64,000 nt of DNA from Malonomonas sp036526255 (GCA_036526255.1 DATCYW010000100.1:1-64000); one strand, 5' to 3'. Shown: positions 17,180-26,702, counted from the first letter of the stretch. Notes: generated from the sequence alone by a model not told the origin. A program made the numbers and translations.

Positions 17180-18223
17180 ATGACGAACAAAACCGATAAA
17201 AATACCCGCCTGCCGGCTGAATGGGAAGCTCAAGACGGCGTCCTGCTGGCCTGGCCCCATGCCGACTCCGACTGGCAGCCGATTCTTGCCCAGGTGGTCC
17301 CAGTCTTTCTGGAGCTGACCCGGCAGATCAGCCGTTTTGAACAGATCCTGATCGTGACTCCCGAGCCTGAGCAGGTCACTGACCAATTGATCGGGGCTGG
17401 GATTTCTCTACAGCGCGTCAAAATCTACCCGATGGCGACCAACGACACCTGGAGTCGCGATTTTGGACCGATGACGATCCTTCACGACAATCAACCACGG
17501 CTGCTCGACTTCGGCTTCAATGCCTGGGGTCTGAAATTTGCCGCCGATCAGGACAATCAGATCACCCGACGTCTGCACGAAGCGGGGGCCTTTGGAGCAA
17601 CGACCAGAGAGGTCAGCGGGCTGATCCTTGAAGGGGGCAGCATCGAAAGCGACGGGGCTGGAACCCTGCTGACGACCGCTGAATGCCTGCTCAACCCCAA
17701 TCGCAATCCGCAGCTGAATCAAGCTCAGTTAGAAGCTGAGCTGAAACAGCTGCTAGGCGCTGAACAGATCCTCTGGCTGGAACATGGCTATCTGGCAGGT
17801 GACGATACCGATTCACATATCGACACCCTGGCGCGGCTCTGCCCAGACCAGACCATTCTCTATGTGCGTTGCGATGACCCGCAGGATGAGCACTTTACTG
17901 CTCTGCAGCTGATGGAAAAGCAATTGCAGGAGTTTCGCACCCCTAGCGACAAACCCTATCGGCTGCTGCCTCTCCCTTGGCCGCAGGCCAGCTACGATAA
18001 CGAAGGGGGGCGACTGCCGGCAACCTACGCCAACTATCTGGTCATCAACGAAGCGGTGCTGGTGCCAACCTACGCGGACCCGGCGGATACCACAGCGCTG
18101 CAGACGATTGCCAAAGCCTTTCCCGGCCGCGAGATCATCCCCGTCGATTGCCGTCCGCTGATCTGGCAACATGGGTCGCTGCATTGCGTGACCATGCAGA
18201 TACCGCAAGGAGTCCTGCCATGA
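17180..18223 (+). CDS. aguA: Agmatine deiminase
   Basis: AguA converts agmatine to N-carbamoylputrescine and ammonia. It is a peptidyl-arginine-deiminase-type fold of 347 residues. Conserved elements are WSRDFGPM, LEGGSIESDG, DDTDSHIDTLARL and the C-terminal nucleophile Cys336 in GSLHCVTMQIPQG. The start of the next gene overlaps its stop (ATGA), so the two polyamine enzymes are coupled. It lies 14 bases after mntP. Cytoplasmic. Confidence 0.94.
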   Translation: MTNKTDKNTRLPAEWEAQDGVLLAWPHADSDWQPILAQVVPVFLELTRQISRFEQILIVTPEPEQVTDQLIGAGISLQRVKIYPMATNDTWSRDFGPMTILHDNQPRLLDFGFNAWGLKFAADQDNQITRRLHEAGAFGATTREVSGLILEGGSIESDGAGTLLTTAECLLNPNRNPQLNQAQLEAELKQLLGAEQILWLEHGYLAGDDTDSHIDTLARLCPDQTILYVRCDDPQDEHFTALQLMEKQLQEFRTPSDKPYRLLPLPWPQASYDNEGGRLPATYANYLVINEAVLVPTYADPADTTALQTIAKAFPGREIIPVDCRPLIWQHGSLHCVTMQIPQGVLP

Positions 18224-19104
18224 AACAACTGAAAGTTGGACTGGTACAACAGAGCTGCAGCGCTGACCGCAGTGACAATCTGAGAAAAAGCGTTGCCGGC
18301 ATCCGGCAAGCCGCCAAACAGGGTGCGCAACTGGTGGTGTTGCAGGAGTTGCACACAGGGCCCTACTTTTGTCAGCTCGAAACGACCAGCAACTTTGATC
18401 TGGCCGAAACCATTCCCGGCCCCTCGACCACAGAATTTGGTGCGATCGCCAAAGAACTTGGGATCGTGCTGGTCACTTCACTGTTTGAAAAACGCGCGCC
18501 CGGCCTGTACCACAACACAGCAGTGGTTCTGGAGAGTGACGGCACAATCGCAGGCTGCTATCGCAAGATGCACATCCCCGACGACCCCGGCTATTACGAA
18601 AAATTCTACTTCACTCCGGGAGACCTGGGCTTTACACCGATCGAAACGTCGCTCGGCACGCTGGGAGTTCTGGTCTGCTGGGATCAGTGGTACCCGGAAG
18701 CGGCACGGCTGATGGCTATGGCTGGCGCCGAGCTGCTGATTTATCCAACCGCCATCGGCTTCGACCCGCAGGACAGCGCGGAAGAGCAACAGCGCCAGCG
18801 CGACGCCTGGACAACCGTCCAGCGCGGCCACGCCATTGCCAATGGCACCCCCCTGCTGGCGGTTAACCGGGTCGGTTTCGAGGCCGATCCAAGTGGCGCA
18901 ACCGCCGGAGCGCAGTTCTGGGGGAGCAGCTTCGTCGTCGGCTGCCAGGGGGAGTTTCTCGCGCAGGCGTCAGAAGTCGCAGAGCAGGTACTGGTGGTGG
19001 AAATTGATCAGCAACGCCGCGAAGATGTCCGCCGGATCTGGCCTTTTTTACGCGACCGACGGATTGACAGCTATCAGGATCTGTTGAAGCGTTATCGCGA
19101 TTAA
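18220..19104 (+). CDS. aguB: N-carbamoylputrescine amidase
   Basis: This nitrilase-superfamily enzyme hydrolyses N-carbamoylputrescine to putrescine, ammonia and CO2, completing the plant-type agmatine route. The catalytic triad is Glu43 (LQELHTGPYF), Lys116 (CYRKMHIPDD) and Cys153 (VLVCWDQWYPE). I chose ATG at 18220, overlapping the aguA stop and preceded by AAGGAG at 18207-18212; the 294-residue product then starts MKQLKVGLVQQ as in the family. A symmetrical terminator follows. Confidence 0.95.
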   Translation: MKQLKVGLVQQSCSADRSDNLRKSVAGIRQAAKQGAQLVVLQELHTGPYFCQLETTSNFDLAETIPGPSTTEFGAIAKELGIVLVTSLFEKRAPGLYHNTAVVLESDGTIAGCYRKMHIPDDPGYYEKFYFTPGDLGFTPIETSLGTLGVLVCWDQWYPEAARLMAMAGAELLIYPTAIGFDPQDSAEEQQRQRDAWTTVQRGHAIANGTPLLAVNRVGFEADPSGATAGAQFWGSSFVVGCQGEFLAQASEVAEQVLVVEIDQQRREDVRRIWPFLRDRRIDSYQDLLKRYRD

Positions 19105-19130
19105 GCAAGTTTAAATGTCTAACAGCACCA

Positions 19131-19172
19131 AAAATAAAAAGGCGCGCCATATGGCGCGCCTTTTTATTTTTT
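19131..19172. terminator. Bidirectional terminator between aguB and metK
   Basis: The 20-bp perfect palindrome GGCGCGCCATATGGCGCGCC (19141-19160) has an A run on its left (19135-19140) and a T run on its right, so it can end transcription from both convergent genes. Confidence 0.93.
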
Positions 19173-19195
19173 AACATTGGTTTTGCTGCGAGGTC

Positions 19196-20365
19196 TTAAA
19201 TACCGGCGCGCGACTTGAGGGATGCGACCCGGTCGGTGCGCTCCCAGTTAAAGCCCGGCAGTTCACGGCCGAAGTGTCCGTAAGCTGCTGTCTGACGGTA
19301 GATCGGCTGCAGCAGTTCCAGCTGCTCGATAATCGCCGCCGGACGCATATCGAATTCGGCCCGAACAATTTCAGAAATCCGGTTGGACGGCAGCTTGCCG
19401 GTGCCGAAGGTATTGATCATGACGGAAACCGGGTCGGCAACACCGATGGCGTAGGCCAGCTGGACTTCGCACTTACGCGCCAGGCCTGCTGCGACAACGT
19501 TTTTGGCAACGTAGCGTGCCATATAGGAGGCGCTGCGATCAACCTTGGAAGGATCTTTGCCACTGAAAGCGCCACCACCGTGCGAACCCTGTCCACCATA
19601 GGTATCAACAATGATTTTACGGCCGGTCAGACCACAGTCACCCATCGGCCCACCGATAACGAAACGGCCAGTCGGGTTGATCAGGTAGCGGGTGTTCTTG
19701 TCCAGCAGGTTGGCAGGCAGGATCGGCTTGACGACCTCTTCGATGATCGCTTCTTTCAGGTCTTCGTACTTGACGTCCGGGGTGTGCTGCGAAGAGATAA
19801 CGACTGTATCGATCCGAACCGGCTTATCATCGATATACTGAATTGAAACCTGCGACTTGCTGTCGGGGCGCAAAAAATTCAACTGGCCACTTTTGCGAAC
19901 GTCAGCAAGCTTCTTGACCAGCTTGTGGGCAAAAGTAATCGGCATCGGCATTAGCTCGGGAGTTTCGTTACAGGCAAAACCGAACATAATTCCCTGATCA
20001 CCGGCGCCCTGATCTTTATACAGACCTTCTCCAGCGGTAACCCCTTGAGAAATATCGGGGGACTGTTGATCAATAGAGGTCAGAACCGCGCAGGTATCGC
20101 AATCGAAACCCATGGCGGAATCGTTGTAACCTATCTCTTTGATGGTCTGCCGGACAATCGCCGGAAAATCCGCGTAGGCGCTGGTGGTAATCTCACCGGC
20201 AATAATCGCCATACCGGTTGTTACCATGGTCTCACAGGCAACGCGGGCGTTTTTATCCTGGCTCAGGATCGCATCAAGAATGGCATCAGAAATCTGATCC
20301 GCAACCTTGTCGGGATGCCCTTCACTGACGGACTCGGACGAAAAAAGAAAATCGGTCATCGGCAT
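19196..20365 (-). CDS. metK: S-adenosylmethionine synthetase
   Basis: MetK makes SAM from methionine and ATP. The sequence shows SSESVSEGHPDKVADQISDA at the start, the nonapeptide GAGDQGIMFG, and the glycine-rich GGAFSGKDPSKVDRSA. I chose ATG at 20365, with GGAGG ten bases upstream, giving 389 residues; an in-frame ATG at 20440 would add 25 residues unlike the family. It is separated from ptsI by 79 bases containing a good promoter, so it can be expressed independently of the PTS genes. No SAM riboswitch fits in that gap. Confidence 0.96.
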   Translation of the reverse strand: MPMTDFLFSSESVSEGHPDKVADQISDAILDAILSQDKNARVACETMVTTGMAIIAGEITTSAYADFPAIVRQTIKEIGYNDSAMGFDCDTCAVLTSIDQQSPDISQGVTAGEGLYKDQGAGDQGIMFGFACNETPELMPMPITFAHKLVKKLADVRKSGQLNFLRPDSKSQVSIQYIDDKPVRIDTVVISSQHTPDVKYEDLKEAIIEEVVKPILPANLLDKNTRYLINPTGRFVIGGPMGDCGLTGRKIIVDTYGGQGSHGGGAFSGKDPSKVDRSASYMARYVAKNVVAAGLARKCEVQLAYAIGVADPVSVMINTFGTGKLPSNRISEIVRAEFDMRPAAIIEQLELLQPIYRQTAAYGHFGRELPGFNWERTDRVASLKSRAGI

Positions 20366-20407
20366 TTGCGGTATTCCTCCAGCTGATATGGGTGAAATGA
20401 ACGGGGT

Positions 20408-20436
20408 ATAGTATTTAAGGGGGGATTTTGAGTCAA
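20408..20436 (-). promoter_or_regulatory. Sigma-70 promoter for metK
   Basis: On the minus strand TTGACT (20431-20436) and TACTAT (20408-20413) are 17 bases apart, giving a start near 20401 and a leader of about 36 bases. Confidence 0.65.
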
Positions 20437-20444
20437 TCAAAATC

Positions 20445-22226
20445 TCAGATCAGGCCATCGCCAAAGACATCCGGTAAACGCCCGCGCATCTCTTTGTCCA
20501 GATAAAGAGCGATCTCTTTACCGGTCGGCAAGGCAAACAGCTGCTCGACGAGTGTTTCTCCCTCACGCCTGGTGACTTGCCGCAGCACCCGCTTGACCCG
20601 CGGCACACAGGCGGGATTCATCGACAGCTCTGTTAACCCCAGACCAAGCAGCACCAGGAGATAGAGTGGTTCTCCGGCCATTTCGCCGCACATGCTGACG
20701 CTGATCCCTTCCGCTTTAGCGGCCTCACAAACCGCCTTGATCGCCCGCAAAATAGCCGGGTGCAGCGGATCGTAGAGATAGGCGATATGTTCGTTGCCCC
20801 GGTCAACCGCCAAGCAATATTGAATCAGGTCGTTGGTGCCGATGGAAAAAAAATCGACCTCTTTGGCCAGAAACGGCGCGATAAAAACGGCAGATGGTGT
20901 TTCCACCATGATCCCGATCTGCACTTCTGGGTCGAAAGAAATCCCTTCCTCCGTCAACTGTCGTTGTACCTCTGCCAGGATTCTTTTGCAGGTACGTATT
21001 TCCGCAACACCGCTGATCATCGGAAACATGATCCGCGCCTTGCCGAACACCGAAGCGCGCAAAATGGCCCGCAGCTGAAGCTTGAACAGGTCGACTTCAC
21101 GCAGGGAAAAACGGATCGCCCGCAACCCCATCGCCGGATTGTCTTCGTCGGCCAGATTCAACTCGGGAACAAATTTATCACCGCCGATGTCGAGGGTACG
21201 GATGGTTACCGGGTTCGGCTGCATCTCTTCAAGAATTTGTCGATAGGCCGCAAACTGCTCTTCTTCGCCCGGTGGCTCTGTGCGGCCAAGATAGAGGAAC
21301 TCGGTCCGATACAGGCCAACCCCTTCGGCCCCATGTTTATCGGCCAGCGGAAATTCACTGGTCAATTCCAGATTGCTGCGCAGGGCAACCCGTTCCTGAT
21401 CGCAAGTCTCTGCCGGCAGATCACGGTAACAGAGCAGCTCTTTTTCCAGATATTCGTAAGTCTGCTTGCGATTGAGATATTCTTTAAAGGTCTCTTCCGA
21501 AGGGTTCAGGACAACCACCCCGGTCGAGCCGTCGATGATCGCCGGCAGTCGGTCATACACCAGCGTCGTGATGTTCTCCAGCCCGACAACTGCAGGAATT
21601 TCCAGAGAGCGCGCCAGGATCGCCGTGTGCGAGGTTCGTCCTCCCCTGTCGGTGACAAAACCGAGCACCTTCTGCCGGTCCATCTGCATGGTATCGGCCG
21701 GCGACAGGTCATGGGCGACAACCAGCGCCTTATGCCCGATGTCATTCAGGCTGCGATCATGCTCGCCGGTCAGAATCCGCATCAGGCGATCTCCGACAGC
21801 GTCAACATCGGAACGCCGCTCACGCAGATACTCATCTTCGATATTGTTAAACAGCTGGCGTAACTGGCCAAGAACCTGCTTCAGGGCGCCCTCTGCGTTC
21901 AACTGCTGACGGATCGCGTCCTCAGTCCCCTGCACCAGCATTTTATCTTCCAAAATCAGCAGATGCGTATCGAGGATATAGAGATGTTCGCGTAAATGCT
22001 GCTGACTGGAAACGCTACTTTTCACCTCGCGCAGCTGGAGACTCGCCTGCTCTACGGCCCAGTGAAAACGCTCGATTTCACTTTCAACATCTGCGGCATC
22101 AATTGAACACTCATCGACAGTCGCGCGATGACTGACCAGACAGATCTCGCCGATACTGATCCCCGGCGAGACACCGATACCAACCAGATAGGTATCTATT
22201 GCGACATTAATCTTCCCCAAAACCAT
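20445..22226 (-). CDS. ptsI: PTS enzyme I (phosphoenolpyruvate-protein phosphotransferase)
   Basis: EI takes phosphate from PEP and passes it to HPr. The 593-residue protein has the N-terminal HPr-binding and phosphohistidine domain (His200 in DRGGRTSHTAILARS) and a C-terminal PEP-binding barrel with NPAMGLRAIRF, MFPMISGVAEI, FFSIGTNDLIQYCLAVDR and the active-site Cys in SMCGEMAGEP. There is no N-terminal GAF domain, so it is canonical EI and not EI-Ntr. Its start overlaps the ptsH end by 20 bases. It is the last PTS gene of the chain. Confidence 0.94.
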   Translation of the reverse strand: MVLGKINVAIDTYLVGIGVSPGISIGEICLVSHRATVDECSIDAADVESEIERFHWAVEQASLQLREVKSSVSSQQHLREHLYILDTHLLILEDKMLVQGTEDAIRQQLNAEGALKQVLGQLRQLFNNIEDEYLRERRSDVDAVGDRLMRILTGEHDRSLNDIGHKALVVAHDLSPADTMQMDRQKVLGFVTDRGGRTSHTAILARSLEIPAVVGLENITTLVYDRLPAIIDGSTGVVVLNPSEETFKEYLNRKQTYEYLEKELLCYRDLPAETCDQERVALRSNLELTSEFPLADKHGAEGVGLYRTEFLYLGRTEPPGEEEQFAAYRQILEEMQPNPVTIRTLDIGGDKFVPELNLADEDNPAMGLRAIRFSLREVDLFKLQLRAILRASVFGKARIMFPMISGVAEIRTCKRILAEVQRQLTEEGISFDPEVQIGIMVETPSAVFIAPFLAKEVDFFSIGTNDLIQYCLAVDRGNEHIAYLYDPLHPAILRAIKAVCEAAKAEGISVSMCGEMAGEPLYLLVLLGLGLTELSMNPACVPRVKRVLRQVTRREGETLVEQLFALPTGKEIALYLDKEMRGRLPDVFGDGLI

Positions 22227-22473
22227 CCTCGATCAAGTCTGAAATTTTCTGCATGCCCTCGACTTCGTCGGCTCCATCAACCTGTACGGTAATCTCCGTC
22301 CCCTTTGGTGCGGCGAGCAATAAAATTCCCATGATGCTTTTGCCGTTAACTTCGATGTCTTCTTTAAATAAAGTGACCTCAGAGCTGAATTTATTCGCGG
22401 TTTGGACAAGCTGCGCAGCTGCTCTGGCATGCAGTCCAAGACGATTTTTGATTATGAAATTTCTACTTTGCAT
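22207..22473 (-). CDS. ptsH: Phosphocarrier protein HPr
   Basis: The 88-residue HPr keeps both regulatory sites: catalytic His15 in KNRLGLHARAAAQLV, phosphorylated by EI, and Ser46 in VNGKSIMGILLLAA, the target of HPr kinase, whose gene (hprK) is in the same cluster. It ends 20 bases inside ptsI and begins 12 bases after the EIID gene. Confidence 0.95.
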   Translation of the reverse strand: MQSRNFIIKNRLGLHARAAAQLVQTANKFSSEVTLFKEDIEVNGKSIMGILLLAAPKGTEITVQVDGADEVEGMQKISDLIEDGFGED

Positions 22474-22485
22474 TTAACATATCCC

Positions 22486-23256
22486 TCATAGCGCTAGCCA
22501 ACTCATCAAATCGGCCCAGAACAAACAGGTCAGAATAATGCTGACAGCCGTCAACATCGTCAAAAACAGGGTTGAAATCCCTCTACGCGCAACCAAGCCG
22601 AGTAAAATAACCGGTGCCAAAGTAAACAACCCGAGCCAACTGGGGAGTGATTGCTGCTGAAGCTGCTGAAAAACCAGAAACGCACTGAAACCACCCAACA
22701 CGACGATAGCAGCTTCTTTGGTATGGATGGCCCAATCGGGCAGCCGGTGGCGCTGCAGAAATTCCACCGACTTCACCCCCTGACGATAACCACGGACAAA
22801 ACCCGCCGTACGAAACCAGAAGGGCACTGCGTTATAGAACAGCAAAAACACCAGTGGTGCCCAGAGGATTCCTTTGGCGGCGAAAAACAGCGCGATGCCT
22901 GCGGCCAGCGGGCGCAACCCGCCCCAGAACAGTGCGTCACCGATCGCCGCATAGGGGGCAGCAACCATCTCTTTAAAGTCACTGACCGGAACCTGCAGAT
23001 TCTGTTGCGCGGCTCGCTGCTCTTCAAGCTTAAGGACTGCAGCGGCAACGGCTGGGGCAAGATAGGGGTGAGTGTTAAAGTAGCCAAGATGCTCCTTGGA
23101 GACTGCTATCAACTCATCATCCCGATAGATTTTTTTCAGGCCCGGCAGCAGTGCAAAGAAGAAACCGAGTCCCTGCAGCCGCTCGAAGTTCCAACTGCCC
23201 TGCAGCAACAGCAATCTCAACCAGACATGAATACGGGTTGCCCTGGAAAGTGCCAT
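22486..23256 (-). CDS. PTS mannose/fructose/sorbose family IID component
   Basis: The 256-residue membrane protein begins with the EIID signature region (IHVWLRLLLLQGSWNFERLQGLGFFFALLP) and has hydrophobic segments toward its C-terminus. With EIIC it forms the transport unit of the mannose-type PTS; the sugar cannot be read from sequence. It is shorter than enterobacterial ManZ (about 280), mainly in loops. Three bases separate it from EIIC upstream and 12 from ptsH downstream. Confidence 0.85.
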   Translation of the reverse strand: MALSRATRIHVWLRLLLLQGSWNFERLQGLGFFFALLPGLKKIYRDDELIAVSKEHLGYFNTHPYLAPAVAAAVLKLEEQRAAQQNLQVPVSDFKEMVAAPYAAIGDALFWGGLRPLAAGIALFFAAKGILWAPLVFLLFYNAVPFWFRTAGFVRGYRQGVKSVEFLQRHRLPDWAIHTKEAAIVVLGGFSAFLVFQQLQQQSLPSWLGLFTLAPVILLGLVARRGISTLFLTMLTAVSIILTCLFWADLMSWLAL

Positions 23257-23259
23257 TAT

Positions 23260-23952
23260 TTACACCAGCCACATCAACAAAAAAGCCATGCCGAAGGCTG
23301 CACAGAACAGGGTCAAGGCACGACTGACATTGATTGTCCCTAGAATCACCGCAACGCCGACCAGCGGCAACGCAAGTTGCAACCAGGTCGCAGAAAGTGC
23401 GAGTGGTTGCTGCACCAGCGCCCAGAGCAGCGGCACCAACAGCAGTCCCCCCCCGATAATGGCCGCATAGGTCCCAACTGCGACCAGAGAGAAACTGAGG
23501 ATTCCGAGCAAATGCTGCAACTGGGCAGAAAACAGGTTGCCATTATCGAGCGCGGCTTCAGCCCGAACCGGCAACCGCACATTATACTGCCGGGCCAGAT
23601 GATCAAAGTACTGCCCCAACTTACCCAGCGGCAACGCCACCAGCAAACAAAGCAACAACAGCTCTGTGCCACCGGTCTCAAGCGCCCTGCCGAGCGTGAT
23701 CGCCAATACGGTTGCGGCAACGGAGACCTGGGTATCATCCGGCGGAACTGCGGCACCGACCGGCAGTCGGGCCAACCAGAGGAGTTCGACCATGACTCCG
23801 ACCTGCAACCCGATCAGCGGCTCGCCGAGCACCCATGCGGCCAACGGCGCAGCGACCAGCGGCCGCGATATCATGACCTGCAGTATGGCCATCCGGTCAA
23901 GGCCGCAGACCAGTGAAACCAGTCCGCCGAAAAGCAGATCGACAGCGATCAA
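23260..23952 (-). CDS. PTS mannose/fructose/sorbose family IIC component
   Basis: A 230-residue membrane protein with about seven hydrophobic segments. The stretch SRPLVAAPLAAWVLGEPLIGLQVGVMVELLW is typical of EIIC of the mannose class. The start is TTG overlapping the EIIB stop (TTGA), with GGGAG upstream. It partners EIID in the next gene. At 230 residues it is a little shorter than ManY (about 265). Confidence 0.83.
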   Translation of the reverse strand: MIAVDLLFGGLVSLVCGLDRMAILQVMISRPLVAAPLAAWVLGEPLIGLQVGVMVELLWLARLPVGAAVPPDDTQVSVAATVLAITLGRALETGGTELLLLCLLVALPLGKLGQYFDHLARQYNVRLPVRAEAALDNGNLFSAQLQHLLGILSFSLVAVGTYAAIIGGGLLLVPLLWALVQQPLALSATWLQLALPLVGVAVILGTINVSRALTLFCAAFGMAFLLMWLV

Positions 23953-24443
23953 CCTTTTGTCTCCCGACTCGGTATCAATTTACGCCAACTGCGTTCAAAA
24001 TCGGCGGGAATACAGCGGGCGGTTATCGTCACACCGGCCGATTCCAGCTGCTCCAACTCCGCCAACCCCTCCGGGTCGATGAAGATCGTACAACTGAGCC
24101 TTGCCTTCCCCTCTCCAGCGTGGAGATTACCGAGGTTTAACTGCTGATACGACAAGCCCAGACGATGGGCCCGCAAAGCATCGGTTGTGGACCCGAACAG
24201 CAGCAGCACTTTGCACTGATCCAGCTCATTGGTTGCGAACAGTGTCACGCACTCTTCAATTGAACCGATTTCGACGCGCATCCGGCTGGCGACCGACGCC
24301 TCCATCATCATCCGCTTCAGCGGTGAGGAGGCGATCTCATCGTTGGCAACGACGATGCAATCTGCATGTACAAACGGCACCCAGGATTCCAGCACCTGGC
24401 CGTGTATCAATCGATTATCTATGCGTGTTAAAACAAGACTCAT
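23949..24443 (-). CDS. PTS mannose-type IIB component
   Basis: EIIB carries phosphate from EIIA to the sugar. I chose ATG at 24443 (MSLVLTRIDNRLIHGQV, 164 residues), where TTGGAG lies upstream. The phosphorylated His14 sits in the signature DNRLIHGQV. A frame from 24476 would add 11 residues before this conserved start. It lies 22 bases after EIIA and overlaps EIIC by 4. Confidence 0.9.
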   Translation of the reverse strand: MSLVLTRIDNRLIHGQVLESWVPFVHADCIVVANDEIASSPLKRMMMEASVASRMRVEIGSIEECVTLFATNELDQCKVLLLFGSTTDALRAHRLGLSYQQLNLGNLHAGEGKARLSCTIFIDPEGLAELEQLESAGVTITARCIPADFERSWRKLIPSRETKG

Positions 24444-24465
24444 CAAGACTCCAAGGGATAGAGCA

Positions 24466-24867
24466 TTATCGGCCAAGCAATTCGGATGGGCGCATCACGG
24501 CATTTCGCGCATAATCCTTGAGCATTCCAGCTAATGCTTCAACCGACATCCCCCCCCGGGCATTGATACATTTCAATAACATCGGCAGATTGACTCCGGT
24601 CAGAATCTCCACCTGCCCCACCGCTAAAAAATCCGCACTGATGTTGGTCGGCGTACCACCAAACATATCGGTCAGAATGATGACGCCATCACCATCACCG
24701 GCAACCCGGTCGAAACTCTGCTGCATCCGCAGCCTGGCGTCATCAACTGAGTCGCCGCGATCAATGCTTACCGGCTCGACCAGTACGAACGGGCCGATGA
24801 TCATTTCAGCAGCCAGTAACAGCTCTTGGGCAAGCCTTGAATGGGTCGCGACAATAACACCTATCAC
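24466..24867 (-). CDS. PTS mannose-type IIA component
   Basis: A 133-residue EIIA of the mannose class, with phosphohistidine His9 in GVIVATHSRLAQELL and the downstream ILTDMFGGTPTN motif. It takes phosphate from HPr and passes it to EIIB. In this group of bacteria such EIIA proteins may also be regulatory. It begins three bases after rapZ. Confidence 0.92.
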   Translation of the reverse strand: MIGVIVATHSRLAQELLLAAEMIIGPFVLVEPVSIDRGDSVDDARLRMQQSFDRVAGDGDGVIILTDMFGGTPTNISADFLAVGQVEILTGVNLPMLLKCINARGGMSVEALAGMLKDYARNAVMRPSELLGR

Positions 24868-24870
24868 TGG

Positions 24871-25731
24871 TTACGCCTTTTCCACGTCGCGGTGGTTCTT
24901 TCGCAAGCGGACCTTTGCGTCAGGAAAACTGCTGTACAGATCTTCAACAATCGACACGCTGCGGTGGCGGCCACCGGTGCAGCCGATGGCGATCGTCAGA
25001 TAACTTTTCCCCTCATCGCGATAATGCGGCATGAGAAACCCGAGCAACTGATCAAGGTGCCGACGAAAATCCTGGCAGGCCGACTGCCTTAAAACATAAT
25101 TGCGCAAGTACTCGTCCAGCCCGGTCAAAGGTCGAAGTTCATCAATATAATGGGGATTCGGCAGGAACCTGACATCAAAAACCAGATCAGCCGCCGGAGG
25201 CAGGCCATAGCGGTAACCGAAGGACTCCAGATTGACGATCAGCAGCGATTCGCCTCGTTCATCGAGGTAAGTCAGCAGCACCTCGCGCAACTGCCGGGTA
25301 TGCAGACTGCTGCTGTCGATAACCCGGGTGGCTTCGTCGCGAAAGGATTGCATTCGTCGCCGCTCAAGCTCAATCCCGGCCTGCACGCCCGCCCCCTCCG
25401 CCAAGGGATGGGCTCGGCGCGTCTCAGAGTAGCGGCGCAGCAGAACTGCGTCCGAAGCCTCAAAAAACAGGACCTCAGGCGCATAGCCCGCCTGCTGCAA
25501 CTGCTTGCGAGTCGCAGCATAATCTGCCAGAAAACCACGGTTGCGCACGTCGATAACCACGGCAACGTCCGTGGTTTCCTGCAGCCCCTCCTGAACGCGG
25601 TCCATAAACGCTGGCAGCATGACCAAAGGCAGGTTATCAACCACAAAAAAACCCTGATCTTCCAGCACCCTGGCGGCAGTACTTTTTCCCGATCCCGACA
25701 AACCTGAAATAATCAGTAACCGACGACTCAT
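24871..25731 (-). CDS. rapZ: RapZ-family nucleotide-binding protein
   Basis: The 286-residue protein has the P-loop GLSGSGKST (10-18) and the C-terminal conserved block AIGCTGGRHRSV of the RapZ/YvcJ family. In Escherichia coli RapZ adapts RNase E to the small RNA GlmZ to control glucosamine-6-phosphate synthesis. Whether that role holds here is unknown. It overlaps the hprK stop by four bases and precedes the PTS EII genes. Known as yvcJ in Bacillus. Confidence 0.92.
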   Translation of the reverse strand: MSRRLLIISGLSGSGKSTAARVLEDQGFFVVDNLPLVMLPAFMDRVQEGLQETTDVAVVIDVRNRGFLADYAATRKQLQQAGYAPEVLFFEASDAVLLRRYSETRRAHPLAEGAGVQAGIELERRRMQSFRDEATRVIDSSSLHTRQLREVLLTYLDERGESLLIVNLESFGYRYGLPPAADLVFDVRFLPNPHYIDELRPLTGLDEYLRNYVLRQSACQDFRRHLDQLLGFLMPHYRDEGKSYLTIAIGCTGGRHRSVSIVEDLYSSFPDAKVRLRKNHRDVEKA

Positions 25732-26702
25732 TCCAGATCATCCCCGATGATAGTGTGCGCGTGCAAACGGGCGGTTTCAGCCATCCGCTTTTCCAGCAGA
25801 TCCTGAAATTCTCTGGCGCTGTGGTAACCCATCTCTTTGAGCAGCTGGTTACGCGCCGCGACCTCGACAATAGAGCTGACATTCCGCCCCGGTGCGACCG
25901 GAATGCGCAGATAGGGGAGTTCGACACCATGAATATTGTAGGTTTTCTCTTCCAACCCTAAGCGATCATATTCTTTGCCATCTTCCCAACGCACCAGTTC
26001 GATAACCATATCGACCTTTTTACGCTCGCGGATCGCCGCCACGCCGAACAGATGCTTGATATTGAGAATTCCCAGACCGCGTATTTCCATATGGTAATGG
26101 AGCAGATCCATCCCCTCGCCAAAAATAACCGCCGGTAGCTTCAGGCGCACCTTTATGACGTCATCGGCGACCAGTCGATAGCCGCGTAAAATCAATTCGA
26201 GCGCACACTCGCTCTTGCCAACCCCGCTCTTGCCCTGTAGCAGCACACCAACGCCAAGGATGTCGACCAGAACCCCGTGCACTGTCGAAGTCGGCAGCAG
26301 GCGCTCTTCGAGAAAACGGGTAATCAACGAAATAAAGTGGGAACTGAGATGACTGCTGCGCAACAACGGGATGTTAGCTGCATTCGCCTCAGCAAGCAGA
26401 TAGTCTGGGGCATCCTGATGCTTGGTGATGATGAGGCAGGAGACTTTGCAGCGGCAGAGCTCGCGGATCTGCTGTACGGCTTTCTCACGCGGCATGGCAG
26501 CGAGAAAGCTGAGTTCCGTCGAGCCGAGAATCTGGATTCGATCAGCATGGAGGCTGGTGTGGTAGCCGGCCAGAGCTAAGCCGGGCTTCTGGATTCGCGG
26601 AGCCGACACGGCGTTGGCCAGTCCGCCAGCTCCGGCGAGCAGCTCCAGATCTAATCCGGCTTCTTTTTCGTCGAGAATTTCCTGAATAGTTAACTTAGCC
26701 AT
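25728..26702 (-). CDS. hprK: HPr kinase/phosphorylase
   Basis: HprK phosphorylates HPr at Ser46 and can remove the phosphate, linking energy state to PTS output. The 324 residues hold an N-terminal domain (1-130), conserved His142 (VHGVLVDILG), the P-loop GKSGVGKS (157-164), LVADDVIKV, and the signature stretch EIRGLGILNIKHLFG. Start ATG is at 26702. It sits 116 bases after ptsN and overlaps rapZ by 4. Confidence 0.94.
   Translation of the reverse strand: MAKLTIQEILDEKEAGLDLELLAGAGGLANAVSAPRIQKPGLALAGYHTSLHADRIQILGSTELSFLAAMPREKAVQQIRELCRCKVSCLIITKHQDAPDYLLAEANAANIPLLRSSHLSSHFISLITRFLEERLLPTSTVHGVLVDILGVGVLLQGKSGVGKSECALELILRGYRLVADDVIKVRLKLPAVIFGEGMDLLHYHMEIRGLGILNIKHLFGVAAIRERKKVDMVIELVRWEDGKEYDRLGLEEKTYNIHGVELPYLRIPVAPGRNVSSIVEVAARNQLLKEMGYHSAREFQDLLEKRMAETARLHAHTIIGDDLE

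Noticed and set aside
20366..20444. SAM riboswitch upstream of metK
   Set aside because: Only about 36 bases of leader follow the promoter, too short for any SAM riboswitch class.
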